A stretch of 29,055 nucleotides of DNA from an uncultured Novosphingobium sp. (GCA_946886365.1 CAMPIM010000037.1:1-29055); one strand, 5' to 3'. Shown: positions 1 through 10,240, counted from the first letter of the stretch. Program-made: numbers and translations. The notes: generated by a model not told the origin, from the letters alone.

Positions 1-671
<671 letters not shown>

Positions 672-1262
672 TCAGCCCAGCTTGTCGATCTTGGCATTGA
701 GGGCGGAAAGCTGCGCCTTCAAATTCGCGATCTCGTCGTCCTTGCTGCTTTCGGAGGAAGGCTGCGCAGGCGCCGATGCGCCCGGCATTCCCGGCATGGT
801 AGGCATTCCCGGCACGTTGCCGAAGGCATTCGCCGCGGCTTCTAACATCTGCATGTTGCGCTTGGCGATCTCCGCCAGCGGTCCACCGCCAAAGGCACCC
901 TTCATCGCTTCCTGGAACTGCATCTGGTTTTTGCGGAAGGCATTCATCGACTCTTCCAGATATTGCGGCACCATCGACTGCATGGAATCGCCATACATGG
1001 CGATCAGCTGCCGCAGGAAGTTGACGGGCAGCATGTTCTTGCCCCGCTGCTCTTCCTCCATGATGATTTGCGTGAGGACATTATGTGTTATGTCCTCCCC
1101 GGTCTTGGCATCCACCACCACGAACTCGCGCCCCTCACGAGTCATTTGCGACAGCAGATCAAGAGTGATGTAACTGGACGTTTCCGTGTTATAGAGACGC
1201 CTGTTCGCATATTTCTTGATAATGACCGGCTCTGATTCATTGGCGGTCTTGGTTTTGGCCAT
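672..1262 (-). CDS. phaR: Polyhydroxyalkanoate synthesis regulator PhaR
   Basis: DNA-binding repressor of the PHA cycle. In known systems it senses PHA granules and represses phasin genes and itself. The N-terminus carries the PhaR/PHB accumulation regulator signature IIKKYANRRLYNTETSSYIT (about residues 13-33). It is followed by the accumulation domain (FVVVDAKTGEDITHNVLTQI) and a Met/Gly/Pro-rich linker. The C-terminal segment (DDEIANLKAQLSALNAKIDK) has coiled-coil character. The ATG at 1262 is chosen because GGGAGAGGA sits just upstream and the product begins MAKTKT; the 31 upstream in-frame codons are not family-like. 196 aa. Its start faces the PhaC-like gene head to head, and a TTGC/GCAA inverted repeat 45-58 bases upstream is a candidate autoregulatory operator. 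Confidence 0.95.
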   Translation of the reverse strand: MAKTKTANESEPVIIKKYANRRLYNTETSSYITLDLLSQMTREGREFVVVDAKTGEDITHNVLTQIIMEEEQRGKNMLPVNFLRQLIAMYGDSMQSMVPQYLEESMNAFRKNQMQFQEAMKGAFGGGPLAEIAKRNMQMLEAAANAFGNVPGMPTMPGMPGASAPAQPSSESSKDDEIANLKAQLSALNAKIDKLG

Positions 1263-2349
1263 GGATTCCTCTCCCACACCTGTACATTCCGCATTAGCAC
1301 AAGGTGTTGCCGCACCGCAACATGGCCCTAGGCCATTGCCCCTCTTTCTCGACATTTTATGGCGGGAAACGGAACATGACCCCGATCTGCGACGGGCAGC
1401 TTTCCAAGGTCTGCGTAAATATCAGGGCGCCACCCGCCCATCTCTGCCACCGGCGCCGGCCGTCTTTGCTGCGGCCGGAAGCGCCAGATTGCTGCGATAC
1501 GGCACGGAAAATGGCCTTGCGCCCGTGGTCTTCATCCCTTCGCTAATCAACCCGCCACAGGTTCTTGACCTGTCGGAAGGGCGATCCATGCTGCGCCACA
1601 TGGCCGCAGCAGGACATGACGCCTATCTGGTCGATTGGGGCAGCCCCCGTGCCGAGGACGCGCAACTCGACCTTGAGCATCATGTGACCAAGCGCCTTCT
1701 TACTCTGCTGGAATCGCTCCCCCAGCAGCCCATCCTCGTGGGCTATTGTCTGGGGGGCAGCCTTGCGCTGGGAGCGGCGGCGGTTGCCGAGGTGAAGGCC
1801 GTCGCCGCTATCGCGGCGCCGTGGCAATTTGATGGCTTTCCCGATGTCGATCGCAACCTTATCGCGTCGCTCTGGCGCGGCGCGAAGGCCACCAGTGAGC
1901 AACTCGGTTATGTGCCGATGGAAGTGTTGCAATCGGGCTTCTGGGCGATGGACCCGGCCCGCACCATCCGGAAATATGCGGCGTTCGCCGGAATGGAGCC
2001 GGGCTCTGAAGCCGAACGCGCTTTCCTGGCCGTGGAAGATTGGGCGAATGGTGGATCACCCCTGACCTTTGCGGCAGGCCAGGAGCTGTTCGAGAACTTC
2101 TACGGACGAAATATCACTGGCCACCGGCAATGGCGAGTCGATGGCAAGACGGTCGATCCTGAAAGCCTTCGCTGCCCGACATTCTCCGTCCGATCCGCCA
2201 CCGACCGGATCGTCCCGGCCAGCGCCGCACCGGAACTGGCCGAGGGTTTTACACTGCAACTCGGCCATGTCGGGATGATCGTCGGAAGCAACGCCCGTCA
2301 CCTGCTCTGGGACCCGCTGTCTCTATGGCTTTCAACCCATGGAGGTTGA
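1261..2349 (+). CDS. PhaC-like alpha/beta hydrolase (PHA synthase family, class III-like size)
   Basis: Alpha/beta-hydrolase protein of the polyhydroxyalkanoate synthase superfamily, cytoplasmic or granule-associated. The nucleophile elbow is GYCLGG, with Cys163 in place of Ser as in PhaC synthases. Asp315 (SATDRIVP) and His336 (LGHVGMIVG) complete a plausible triad. At 362 aa it is closer to class III PhaC (about 360 aa) than to class I/II (about 560-600 aa), but no PhaE partner gene is next to it. The conserved-looking HGPRPLPLFL at residues 21-30 argues for ATG 1261 over TTG 1336. ATG 1261 has no visible Shine-Dalgarno and shares its CCATGG with the phaR start on the other strand. Neighbours phaR and phaA support a PHA role. 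It could also be a hydrolase or transacylase that does not polymerise. Confidence 0.85.
   Translation: MDSSPTPVHSALAQGVAAPQHGPRPLPLFLDILWRETEHDPDLRRAAFQGLRKYQGATRPSLPPAPAVFAAAGSARLLRYGTENGLAPVVFIPSLINPPQVLDLSEGRSMLRHMAAAGHDAYLVDWGSPRAEDAQLDLEHHVTKRLLTLLESLPQQPILVGYCLGGSLALGAAAVAEVKAVAAIAAPWQFDGFPDVDRNLIASLWRGAKATSEQLGYVPMEVLQSGFWAMDPARTIRKYAAFAGMEPGSEAERAFLAVEDWANGGSPLTFAAGQELFENFYGRNITGHRQWRVDGKTVDPESLRCPTFSVRSATDRIVPASAAPELAEGFTLQLGHVGMIVGSNARHLLWDPLSLWLSTHGG
1307..1320. promoter_or_regulatory. Candidate PhaR operator, TTGC-N6-GCAA
   Basis: A perfect TTGC/GCAA inverted repeat with a 6-base spacer lies 45-58 bases upstream of the phaR start and within the first codons of the divergent PhaC-like gene. 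PhaR proteins of Paracoccus and Rhodobacter are known to bind TGC-rich, partly palindromic sites near pha genes. Its role here is inference. A second TGC-rich stretch lies before phaA at 2355-2367. Confidence 0.4.
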
Positions 2350-2394
2350 TGATATTGCAACTGCGAACTGAAACCCTTCATTGAGGACAGGACT

Positions 2395-3567
2395 TTGTCA
2401 GACATCGTCATCACCGCTGCAAAGCGTACCGCCGTCGGCAGTTTCATGGGCGCATTCGGGTCCACGCCTGCGCACGAGTTGGGACGCACCGCCATCATCG
2501 CGGCGCTCAATCAGGCCGGGGTAGCCGCTGAGGAAGTCGACGAGGTCATACTGGGCCAAGTCCTGAGTGCGGCGCAGGGGCAGAACCCCGCGCGTCAGGC
2601 CGCCGTCAACGCCGGAATTCCGGTGGAACGCACCGCCATCGGCATTAACCAGCTGTGCGGATCGGGCCTCCGCGCCGTCGCGCTCGCGGCGCAGGCGATC
2701 AAGGCGGGTGATGCCCGCATCATGGTCGCGGGCGGTCAGGAAAGCATGTCGCTCGCCCCCCATGCGCAATATCTGCGTGGTGGGGCGAAGATGGGTCCGA
2801 TCTCATTCATCGACACGATGACGCATGATGGCCTGACCGATGCGTTCAACAACTACCACATGGGCGTGACTGCCGAAAATCTGGCGGAACGGTATCAGAT
2901 CAGCCGCGAAGCGCAGGATGCGTTCGCGGTGGCAAGCCAGAACAAGGCAGAAGCCGCGCGGGCTTCGGGCCGGTTCAGGGACGAGATCGTCCCGGTGACC
3001 GTGAAGGGCCGCAAGGGTGATACCATCGTAGATGCCGACGAATATATTCGCGCTAGCGCGACGCTGGAAGCCATGCAGGGCCTGCGCCCGGCATTCAAGA
3101 AAGACGGCAGCGTAACCGCAGGCAATGCCAGTGGCATCAATGACGGTGCTGCCGCACTCGTTCTCATGACCGCAGCCGATGCCGCCCAGCGGGGCGCTGC
3201 CGTTCTTGGGCGCATCGCAGGCTTTGCCACCTGTGGGGTGGACCCTGCCATCATGGGCATCGGCCCCGCCCCCGCGTCGCGCAACGCGCTGGCCAAGGCG
3301 GGTTGGTCGCTGGCCGACCTCGACCTGATCGAAGCGAACGAGGCTTTCGCGGCCCAGGCGCTGGCGGTAGGTCAGGAACTGGGATGGGACCCGGAAAAGG
3401 TCAATGTGAACGGCGGCGCGATCGCTATCGGCCATCCGATTGGAGCATCGGGCGCGCGCGTTCTGACCACGCTGCTTTATGAAATGCAGAAGCGTGATGC
3501 GAAGAAGGGCCTTGCAACCCTCTGCATCGGTGGTGGCATGGGCGTCGCCATGTGCATCGAAAGATAG
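2395..3567 (+). CDS. phaA: Acetyl-CoA C-acetyltransferase (biosynthetic thiolase)
   Basis: Condenses two acetyl-CoA to acetoacetyl-CoA, the first step of poly-3-hydroxybutyrate synthesis; also reversible in ketone and fatty-acid metabolism. 390 aa, the normal length for cytosolic type II thiolase. The catalytic residues are all present: Cys88 ([11 protein letters not shown]), His347 ([12 protein letters not shown]) and Cys377 ([10 protein letters not shown]). The start is TTG at 2395 with GAGGA seven bases upstream; the product begins [15 protein letters not shown] as in the family. It lies 45 bases after the PhaC-like gene on the same strand, so co-transcription is likely. The gap contains TGC-rich sequence that PhaR could recognise. 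atoB is an equally valid name if its main role is degradative. Confidence 0.96.
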   Translation: MSDIVITAAKRTAVGSFMGAFGSTPAHELGRTAIIAALNQAGVAAEEVDEVILGQVLSAAQGQNPARQAAVNAGIPVERTAIGINQLCGSGLRAVALAAQAIKAGDARIMVAGGQESMSLAPHAQYLRGGAKMGPISFIDTMTHDGLTDAFNNYHMGVTAENLAERYQISREAQDAFAVASQNKAEAARASGRFRDEIVPVTVKGRKGDTIVDADEYIRASATLEAMQGLRPAFKKDGSVTAGNASGINDGAAALVLMTAADAAQRGAAVLGRIAGFATCGVDPAIMGIGPAPASRNALAKAGWSLADLDLIEANEAFAAQALAVGQELGWDPEKVNVNGGAIAIGHPIGASGARVLTTLLYEMQKRDAKKGLATLCIGGGMGVAMCIER

Positions 3568-3578
3568 TTGGTAAATGG

Positions 3579-3603
3579 GGCCGCCGGATCGAGTTCGGCG
3601 GCC
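3579..3603. terminator. Bidirectional terminator hairpin between phaA and alr
   Basis: A perfect 8-bp stem, GGCCGCCG (3579-3586) with CGGCGGCC (3596-3603), and a 9-base loop lie in the 48-base gap between two convergent genes. No long T-run follows on either strand, but the position between converging stops fits a shared terminator. Confidence 0.65.
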
Positions 3604-3615
3604 TATCCCACGTCC

Positions 3616-4662
3616 TTATTCCCAGAGTCGATCGTAACGGGGACCGAGGCCGGTCAGCAATTCATATTGCGACAGGCCGGATAGCGTAGCGGTCGCTGGC
3701 AAGTCGTAGGCGATGTCGAGCCAGTCCCCTTCCCACACTGACGGCATCGCAGAGACATCCACCGCGACGAGGTCCATCGAAACCCGTCCCACGACCGGCA
3801 GTTGAACGTCACCCGCGCCAACCATCCCTCGGCCGGAAAAGCAGCGCAAATAGCCGTCCGCATAACCGATGTTCAACACGGCTATTTCCATGTCGCGCTC
3901 GGCGATATGGACCGCGTTATAGCCTATCCCATCGCCTGCGGGCACGTGGCGCCTTTGCAGCACCTGCGCCTGCGGAAAGACGACCTGCGCGATGTTTCCG
4001 GCCGCTTCGGTTCTGGGAATACCCCCATAAAGCGCCAGCCCCGGCCGCGTCAGGTCAAATGCATAGGCTTGGCCTAAGCAAATGCCCGCGCTGTTCGCCA
4101 AGCTGTAACGGCGCGCGGTAGCTTTACCTGTTAGGGCGCCGAACCGATCAAGTTGCAGTTTGCTGAGCCCGCTATCCTCATCGGCCGACGCCAGGTGACT
4201 GAGCAGCGTGTCGACCGTCAACCCGTCCAGAGCGGCGGCGACGTCACTCCGCCAATCCAGTCCGAGCCGGTTCATGCCCGTATCGACCATGACGTCGCAG
4301 GCGCCTCGGCCCGCCGCCTTCCACCGCGCGATCTGATCCGCCGTGCAGAGAACGGGCCGCGCACGCGACGCAATCGCCGTCTGCATATCCTCGGAGCGCA
4401 CGCCGTGGAATACGGACAGGTTGATCCCATCCTGTAGCATCGGCTCCAGCAACGCCGCTTCAGCCCAGTTTGATACGAAAAAGTCTCGACAACCCGCGAC
4501 AAGCAGTCGGCGCATCACCTCGACCGCGCCGGTGCCGTATCCATTCGCCTTGATCGCGGCGCCACATGCGGCGCCGCCGCTATGCCGTTGCAACCAGCGC
4601 CAGTTATTCACAAGTGCGCCGCCATCAAGGCGAAGGCGCAGCGGAGCGGTAAATGCGGTCAT
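3616..4662 (-). CDS. alr: Alanine racemase
   Basis: PLP enzyme interconverting L- and D-alanine for peptidoglycan, cytoplasmic. The PLP lysine is in CGAAIKANGYGTGA (Lys38 counted from the ATG at 4662). The second catalytic base is Tyr248 in DGIGYNAVH, and VVGRVSMDLVAVDV is the conserved C-terminal beta-domain strand. I chose ATG 4662 (348 aa, beginning MTAFTAPLRLRLDG), because the recognisable fold starts there. An in-frame GTG at 4740 would add 26 residues without family character, and neither start has a strong ribosome-binding site. The gene converges on phaA across a shared hairpin. It lies downstream of pccA on the same strand, separated by a hairpin and about 250 bases, so it probably has its own promoter. 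Confidence 0.93.
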   Translation of the reverse strand: MTAFTAPLRLRLDGGALVNNWRWLQRHSGGAACGAAIKANGYGTGAVEVMRRLLVAGCRDFFVSNWAEAALLEPMLQDGINLSVFHGVRSEDMQTAIASRARPVLCTADQIARWKAAGRGACDVMVDTGMNRLGLDWRSDVAAALDGLTVDTLLSHLASADEDSGLSKLQLDRFGALTGKATARRYSLANSAGICLGQAYAFDLTRPGLALYGGIPRTEAAGNIAQVVFPQAQVLQRRHVPAGDGIGYNAVHIAERDMEIAVLNIGYADGYLRCFSGRGMVGAGDVQLPVVGRVSMDLVAVDVSAMPSVWEGDWLDIAYDLPATATLSGLSQYELLTGLGPRYDRLWE

Positions 4663-4870
4663 CGCCGTTGCGATAGCGGCATCCTGTACAGGCGTCGAGG
4701 TTTTCCAGGGCGCGGCTTCTTGCTCCGGGGTCAGCGGCACTGCCGACGTGACAGCCTTTGAAAGCTGGACCCTTCATGCAATCGCGGACAGCCCGTCGGC
4801 CCCTGAAAGACCGAGCCTGATGCAGCCCCTATCGGCTTACGCAGCGCGGGGTTTGGGCATCAACAAGATC

Positions 4871-4905
4871 TGGGCGCGGAAAGGAGACAATCCCCACCGC
4901 GCCCA
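4871..4905 (-). terminator. Hairpin after pccA, likely terminator
   Basis: A perfect 9-bp stem (TGGGCGCGG at 4871-4879 with CCGCGCCCA at 4897-4905) and a 17-base loop start 11 bases after the pccA stop. No long T-tract follows on the minus strand. It probably ends the propionate transcript. The rest of 4663-4915 shows nothing else I can name. Confidence 0.5.
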
Positions 4906-4915
4906 ACTCAAATTC

Positions 4916-6901
4916 CTATTCCAGTTCCAGGATGATCGCGTCCACCGGCAGGCTTTCGCCTTGCGCGGCCGACACGCTCTTCACCACGCCCGCCTTGGCA
5001 GCGCGCAGGATATTTTCCATCTTCATCGCCTCGATCACGGCAAGCGGCTGACCGGCTTCGACCTTGTCGCCTTCTGTGACGTGCAATGCGACGAGCAGGC
5101 CCGGCATCGGACAGATCAGGAAGCGGGACAGATCGGGCGGGATCTTTTCGATCATGTGCTTGGCATGGACCGCTGCATGGGCGGGCAAAATGCGCAGCTT
5201 GTGGCTTGCGCCATGAGCCGTCAGCACGAAGCCGGACCGAACCGGCGCGATCTTCACTGCCAGCAGTTCCTCGCCAAACTCCGCCTCTATCAGACGATCA
5301 CCCGGCGTATATTCCAGCGCCATATCGATCGCTTCGCCATCCACGGTGACGTCATCCCCGTTGATGACCACGTCATGGACCGCCTCCCCGATCTTCACCT
5401 GCCAGCTGGTGGGAGCGCGCAACTTCTTGCCAAGCTGTCCATCGATGCGGCGGGCACGATCGGCCTGCGCCATCGCTGCGAACGCGCCAATCGCCGAAAG
5501 CTTCTTCAGCAGCGTTTCGGAAGCGGGCGCGCCGGTGAAGCCATCCGGATATTCCTCCGCGATGAAGCCGGTGGTGATGTTGCCCGAACGGAAACGCTCA
5601 TGCTGCATGAGCGCCGAGACGAAATCGATATTGTGGCCCGGCCCTTCAATCTCGAACTGGTCGAGCGCCGCGATCTGCTTGTCGATCGCTTCCAGACGGG
5701 TCGGCGCCCAGGTGATCAGCTTGGCGATCATCGGGTCGTAGAACATCGACACTTCGCCGCCTTCGACCACGCCGTCATCGACGCGCACGCCATCGCCGGT
5801 TTCGGGCGGATTGTAGCGGATCAGGCGGCCCGTTGAGGGCAGGAAGCCACGATAGGGATCTTCGGCATAGACGCGGTTCTCGATCGACCAGCCGTTGATC
5901 TTCACATCTTCTTGGGCGAAGCTCAGTTCCTCGCCATTGGCGACGCGGATCATCTGCTCGACCAGATCGAGGCCGGTGATCTCTTCGGTGACCGGATGCT
6001 CGACCTGCAAGCGGGTGTTCATTTCCAGGAAGTAGAAGCCGTCGCCGGTCTTGTCCGCGCCCGACACGATCAGTTCGACCGTGCCCGCGCTGAAATAGCC
6101 GACCGCGCGCGCCAGGGCGACGCACTGCTCACCCATCTTCTTGCGCATTTCCGGCGAAACGAAGGGCGAAGGCGCTTCCTCGACTACCTTCTGGTGGCGG
6201 CGCTGGATCGAGCATTCACGCTCATTGAGGTAGACGATATTCCCGTGCTGATCGCCCAATATCTGGATTTCGATATGGCGCGGGCTTTCGATGAACTTCT
6301 CGATGAAAACGCGGTCATCGCCGAAGCTGTTGAGACCCTCACGCTTGGTTGCCTCGAAGCCTTCGCGGACGTCCTGCTCGCTGTAAGCCAGACGCATGCC
6401 CTTGCCGCCGCCGCCGGCCGAAGCCTTCATCATCACCGGATAGCCGATCTCGTTTGAGATCTTCACGGCATGTTCGGTGTCCTCGATCACGCCGACATAG
6501 CCGGGGACGACATTGACGCCCGCTTCCATGGCAAGCTTCTTGGATTCGATCTTGTCGCCCATCGCGGCAATGGCATTGGCGGGCGGGCCTACGAAGATGA
6601 TACCCTCCGCGTCCAGCGCCTTGCGAAAGCTCTCGCGCTCCGACAGGAAGCCATAGCCCGGATGGACTGCATCAGCGCCGGTATCCTTGCAGGCCTGAAT
6701 GATCTTCTCGGCGATCAGATAGGACTGGGCGGCAGGCGACGGGCCGATATGCACGGCTTCATCGGCCAGCAGCACGTGCGGCGCGCGGGCATCGGCGTCC
6801 GAATAGACCGCCACGGTCTTGATGCCCATCTTCCGCGCGGTGCGGATGACGCGGCACGCGATTTCGCCACGGTTCGCGATCAGGATCTTGGTGATTGCCA
6901 T
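4916..6901 (-). CDS. pccA: Propionyl-CoA carboxylase alpha subunit (biotin carboxylase + biotin carrier)
   Basis: ATP-dependent carboxylation of biotin, then transfer to PccB, which makes methylmalonyl-CoA. 661 aa, the usual PccA length. The biotin carboxylase N-domain begins MAITKILIANRGEIACRVIR. The ATP-grasp region carries the glycine-rich KASAGGGGKGMRLA and FLEMNTRLQVEHPVTE. A BT-like linker region follows, and the biotinyl domain ends the protein with EAMKMEN (biotinylated Lys627). The long single chain with its own biotin domain distinguishes it from AccC. The start ATG at 6901 has AAGGA seven bases upstream. It is last in the pccB-mce-scpA-bioB-pccA series and is separated from bioB by a 30-bp imperfect inverted repeat, so its expression may differ from the upstream genes. 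Confidence 0.96.
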   Translation of the reverse strand: MAITKILIANRGEIACRVIRTARKMGIKTVAVYSDADARAPHVLLADEAVHIGPSPAAQSYLIAEKIIQACKDTGADAVHPGYGFLSERESFRKALDAEGIIFVGPPANAIAAMGDKIESKKLAMEAGVNVVPGYVGVIEDTEHAVKISNEIGYPVMMKASAGGGGKGMRLAYSEQDVREGFEATKREGLNSFGDDRVFIEKFIESPRHIEIQILGDQHGNIVYLNERECSIQRRHQKVVEEAPSPFVSPEMRKKMGEQCVALARAVGYFSAGTVELIVSGADKTGDGFYFLEMNTRLQVEHPVTEEITGLDLVEQMIRVANGEELSFAQEDVKINGWSIENRVYAEDPYRGFLPSTGRLIRYNPPETGDGVRVDDGVVEGGEVSMFYDPMIAKLITWAPTRLEAIDKQIAALDQFEIEGPGHNIDFVSALMQHERFRSGNITTGFIAEEYPDGFTGAPASETLLKKLSAIGAFAAMAQADRARRIDGQLGKKLRAPTSWQVKIGEAVHDVVINGDDVTVDGEAIDMALEYTPGDRLIEAEFGEELLAVKIAPVRSGFVLTAHGASHKLRILPAHAAVHAKHMIEKIPPDLSRFLICPMPGLLVALHVTEGDKVEAGQPLAVIEAMKMENILRAAKAGVVKSVSAAQGESLPVDAIILELE

Positions 6902-6969
6902 TATCTATCCTTGCCCCAGTCCTATTTGTTGCCCTTGCGGGCCGAGCTAATTCCAAGCTCACCTTTTCC

Positions 6970-7052
6970 GTCATGCCTGACTTGATCCGGCATCCCGCTG
7001 CCTCCTCACCACGTAGGTAAGAAGCGGGACCCCGGATCAAGTCCGGGGTGAC
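6970..7052. repeat. Long imperfect inverted repeat between bioB and pccA
   Basis: Two 30-base arms (6970-6999 and 7023-7052) are reverse complements at 25 of 30 positions and enclose 23 bases. The shared core is CCGGATCAAGTC. Such a long hairpin in a 170-base gap looks like a dispersed intergenic palindromic repeat rather than a simple terminator; it could cause partial termination or stabilise the 3' end of upstream mRNA. Confidence 0.8.
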
Positions 7053-7071
7053 GAGCAGGTGGGTGTGTCGG

Positions 7072-8073
7072 TTATTCAGCCGCCTCCAGATGCCCGTGCG
7101 GCTGCGCCATCATTGGCATCAGTCCGAGCTTCGAAAGCAGCGCGCTATCCTTGTCATCCCCGGCATTGGCCGCAGTCAGCAGTTTATCGCCGGTGAAGAT
7201 GCTGTTCGCGCCCGCCATGAAGCAAAGCGCCTGACAGGCCTCGCTCATGCTTTCACGACCAGCGGAGAGACGCACCATCGATTGCGGCATGACGATCCGC
7301 GCCACGGCGACGGTACGCACGAACTCCACCTCATCGATCTTCGCGAGCGGCGTGTCCTTCAGCATGTCGCCCAGCACGGTCCCGGCCACCGGCACCAGCG
7401 CATTAATCGGCACGCTTTCAGGATGCGGCATGGTGCCAAGCGCATGGAGGAAACCGATGCGGTCGGAGCGCGTCTCCCCCATGCCGACGATCCCGCCGCA
7501 GCACACATTGATGCCCGCATCGCGCACATTTTCCAGCGTCTCGATCCGGTCCTCGAACGTCCGGGTCGTGATGACGTTGGCGTAATTTTCCGGCGATGTG
7601 TCGATATTATGGTTGTAATAATCGAGCCCCGCGTCTGCGAGCTGCTTCGCCTGATCGGACGACAGCATCCCCAGCGTCATGCAGGTTTCCATGCCCATCT
7701 GGCGCACGCCCTTCACCATTTCGATGAGCTTGGGCATGTCCCGTTCCTTGGGATTGCGCCACGCCGCGCCCATGCAGAAACGGCCCGAACCATGGTCCTT
7801 CGCCTGCGCCGCCGACTGAAGCACGGCCTGCACGTCCATCAGCTTGGTGGCCTTCAGGCCGCTGTCCGCCTCGGTCGACTGGCTGCAATAGCCGCAATCT
7901 TCTGGGCAGCCACCGGTCTTGATCGACAGCAGGGTCGACAGCTGCACTTCATTGCGCGGATGGTTCGCGCGATGGATCGATTGCGCTTCGAACATCAGGT
8001 CGTTGAAGGGCAGATCGAACAGCGCGGCAATCTCGTCGCGGGTCCAATCAGTGCGGGGTGTAGCGGTGGTCAA
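7072..8073 (-). CDS. bioB: Biotin synthase
   Basis: Radical SAM enzyme that inserts sulfur into dethiobiotin to make biotin. The [4Fe-4S]/SAM motif is [13 protein letters not shown] (Cys56, Cys60, Cys63). Further cysteines in [11 protein letters not shown] and [10 protein letters not shown] fit the sulfur-donating cluster, and [12 protein letters not shown] is typical of the family. 333 aa from the TTG at 8073. That TTG overlaps the scpA stop as TTGA and has GGAGGA six bases upstream, inside the end of scpA, so translation is coupled. Open frame continues upstream to 8139 but overlaps scpA and is not family-like. No other bio genes are nearby. Placement between the mutase and the biotin-dependent PccA suggests cofactor supply matched to carboxylase demand (inference). 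Confidence 0.96.
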   Translation of the reverse strand: MTTATPRTDWTRDEIAALFDLPFNDLMFEAQSIHRANHPRNEVQLSTLLSIKTGGCPEDCGYCSQSTEADSGLKATKLMDVQAVLQSAAQAKDHGSGRFCMGAAWRNPKERDMPKLIEMVKGVRQMGMETCMTLGMLSSDQAKQLADAGLDYYNHNIDTSPENYANVITTRTFEDRIETLENVRDAGINVCCGGIVGMGETRSDRIGFLHALGTMPHPESVPINALVPVAGTVLGDMLKDTPLAKIDEVEFVRTVAVARIVMPQSMVRLSAGRESMSEACQALCFMAGANSIFTGDKLLTAANAGDDKDSALLSKLGLMPMMAQPHGHLEAAE

Positions 8074-10223
8074 GCGGCTTCCTCCAGCCCCGCCGGGGGC
8101 ATGTTGTGGCCGAGGAGGCGCAGCACATCGGCGGCGCATTCCACGACATTGGAACCGGGTCCATAAATGCCCTGCACGCCCGCGTCACGGAGATAGTCAT
8201 AATCCTGCGGCGGGATGACGCCGCCAGCGATCACCTTGATGTCGTTGCGGCCCTTTTCGCGCAACTGCCGGATGAGTTCGGGGATCAGCGTCTTGTGCCC
8301 AGCAGCCAGTGACGAAGCGCCCACGACGTCCACGCCGCTATCCAGCGCCAGCACGACCGTTTCCTCCGGCGTCTGGAACAGCGGGCCGGATACGATGTCA
8401 AAACCCATGTCCCCGAAAGCGGAAGCAATCACATTGGCGCCCCGGTCGTGGCCGTCCTGTCCCATCTTGGCGATGAGTAGTTTCGGTTTGCGACCGAGGC
8501 GCCGCTCGACGGCCTGCACGCCGTCAAGAACCTGTTTCCACCGGCTGTCCTGCGCATAGGGCTTGCCATAGACGCCCTTCACCGGCGTCGGCACGGTGCC
8601 GTAGCGATCGAAGCTGTCCTCCATGGCGGAGGAAATCTCGCCCAGCGTGGCGCGCGCGCGCGCCGCTTCGACCGCATGGGCGAGCAGATTGTTTTCGATC
8701 GACTGCGGACCCGCAGCAGCTTGACGCAGCGATTCCAGCGCAGCCTGGCACTTGGCCTCGTCGCGCTCGGCCTTGACCCGGTTGATGCGGGCGATCTGCG
8801 CCTCGCGCACCTTGCTGTTATCGACCTCCAGCGTTTCGAGCAGGTCTTCGTTCGCCAAACGATATTTGTTGACGCCGACGATCACATCCTCGCCCCGGTC
8901 GACCCGCGCCTGACGAGCCGCTGCCGCGGTCTCGATCATCGCCTTGGGCCAGCCTGCCGCCACGGCCTTCGCCATGCCGCCTTCGGATTCCACACGGTCG
9001 ATGATCTCCTGCGCCGCATCGACCAGTTGCTGGGTGAGCGCCTCGACATAATAGCTGCCACCCAGCGGATCGACGACATTGCACATGCCGGTCTCTTCCT
9101 GAATGACGATCTGCGTGTTGCGCGCAATGCGGGCCGAGAAGTCGGTCGGCAGCGCAATCGCCTCGTCCAGCGCATTGGTGTGCAGCGACTGGGTGCCACC
9201 CAGCATCGCCGCCATCGCTTCGATGGTGGTGCGCATGACGTTGTTATAGGGGTCCTGCTCCGTCAGAGACACGCCCGACGTCTGGCAATGAGTGCGCAGC
9301 ATCTTGGAGCGCTCGTCCTGCGCGCCCAGCTTCGTCATGACCCGATGCCACAGCACGCGTGCCGCGCGCAGCTTGGCGATTTCCATGAAGAAGTTCATGC
9401 CGATCGCGAAGAAGAAGCTCAGCCGCCCCGCGAACTTGTCGATGTCGAGGCCGCTCGCCACGCCATAGCGCACATATTCCGCGCCGTCCGCGATGGTGAA
9501 GGCCAATTCCTGCACCTGCGTCGCTCCGGCTTCCTGCATATGGTAGCCGGAGATGGAGATGCTGTTGAACTTGGGCATCTCCCGGCTGGTATAGCCAAAA
9601 ATGTCCGAGATGATCCGCATTGATGGTTCGGGCGGGTAGATATAGGTGTTGCGGACCATGAACTCCTTCAGAATGTCGTTCTGAATGGTCCCGTCCAGCA
9701 GCTTGCGCTCAACCCCCTGCTCCTCGCCCGCGACGATGAAGAAGGCCAGGATCGGGATCACCGCGCCGTTCATGGTCATGGAGACCGACATCTTGTCGAG
9801 CGGGATGCCGTCGAACAGGATCTTCATGTCCTCGACGCTGTCGATCGCCACGCCCGCCTTGCCGACGTCGCCGACCACGCGCGGATGGTCGCTGTCATAA
9901 CCGCGATGCGTGGCAAGGTCGAAAGCGACCGAAAGCCCCTTTTGCCCCGCGGCCAAGTTGCGGCGGTAAAAGGCGTTGGATTCCTCGGCAGTAGAAAAGC
10001 CCGCATATTGCCGGACCGTCCAGGGGCGCCCCGCATACATGGACGCGCGCACACCACGGGTGAAGGGAGCAAACCCCGGCAGGCCCGGATCGACGGTCAC
10101 ATCCTCGGCAGTATAGAGCGGCTTGACGGTGATCCCTTCCGGGGTCTCCCAGTTCAAATCCTTGCCCTTCACTTCCTTGGCGGCGGCGGTCGCCCACTGA
10201 TCCAGCGTCGGCTTCTCGGTCAT
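8070..10223 (-). CDS. scpA: Methylmalonyl-CoA mutase
   Basis: Adenosylcobalamin-dependent isomerisation of (R)-methylmalonyl-CoA to succinyl-CoA, the last step of propionyl-CoA assimilation. 717 aa, matching single-chain mutases that carry both domains. The TIM-barrel substrate domain contains [20 protein letters not shown] and [20 protein letters not shown]. The C-terminal B12 domain has [19 protein letters not shown], where Asp590-x-His592-x-x-Gly595 supplies the lower axial cobalt ligand. The start ATG at 10223 has AGGGA just upstream. The stop overlaps the bioB start by four bases (TTGA). Upstream lies a repeat-rich gap after mce. I see no meaB-type chaperone gene in the window. Also called mcm or mutB. 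Confidence 0.97.
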   Translation of the reverse strand: MTEKPTLDQWATAAAKEVKGKDLNWETPEGITVKPLYTAEDVTVDPGLPGFAPFTRGVRASMYAGRPWTVRQYAGFSTAEESNAFYRRNLAAGQKGLSVAFDLATHRGYDSDHPRVVGDVGKAGVAIDSVEDMKILFDGIPLDKMSVSMTMNGAVIPILAFFIVAGEEQGVERKLLDGTIQNDILKEFMVRNTYIYPPEPSMRIISDIFGYTSREMPKFNSISISGYHMQEAGATQVQELAFTIADGAEYVRYGVASGLDIDKFAGRLSFFFAIGMNFFMEIAKLRAARVLWHRVMTKLGAQDERSKMLRTHCQTSGVSLTEQDPYNNVMRTTIEAMAAMLGGTQSLHTNALDEAIALPTDFSARIARNTQIVIQEETGMCNVVDPLGGSYYVEALTQQLVDAAQEIIDRVESEGGMAKAVAAGWPKAMIETAAAARQARVDRGEDVIVGVNKYRLANEDLLETLEVDNSKVREAQIARINRVKAERDEAKCQAALESLRQAAAGPQSIENNLLAHAVEAARARATLGEISSAMEDSFDRYGTVPTPVKGVYGKPYAQDSRWKQVLDGVQAVERRLGRKPKLLIAKMGQDGHDRGANVIASAFGDMGFDIVSGPLFQTPEETVVLALDSGVDVVGASSLAAGHKTLIPELIRQLREKGRNDIKVIAGGVIPPQDYDYLRDAGVQGIYGPGSNVVECAADVLRLLGHNMPPAGLEEAA

Positions 10224-10240
10224 TTGTCCCTACCCTTATT

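Noticed and set aside
1263..1355. N-terminal extension of phaR
   Set aside because: It would put the divergent gene's start in the overlap, lacks family similarity, and the ATG at 1262 has a strong Shine-Dalgarno.
4343..5836. 497-codon plus-strand open frame
   Set aside because: Antisense to alr and pccA, with the composition of a shadow frame and no recognisable domain.
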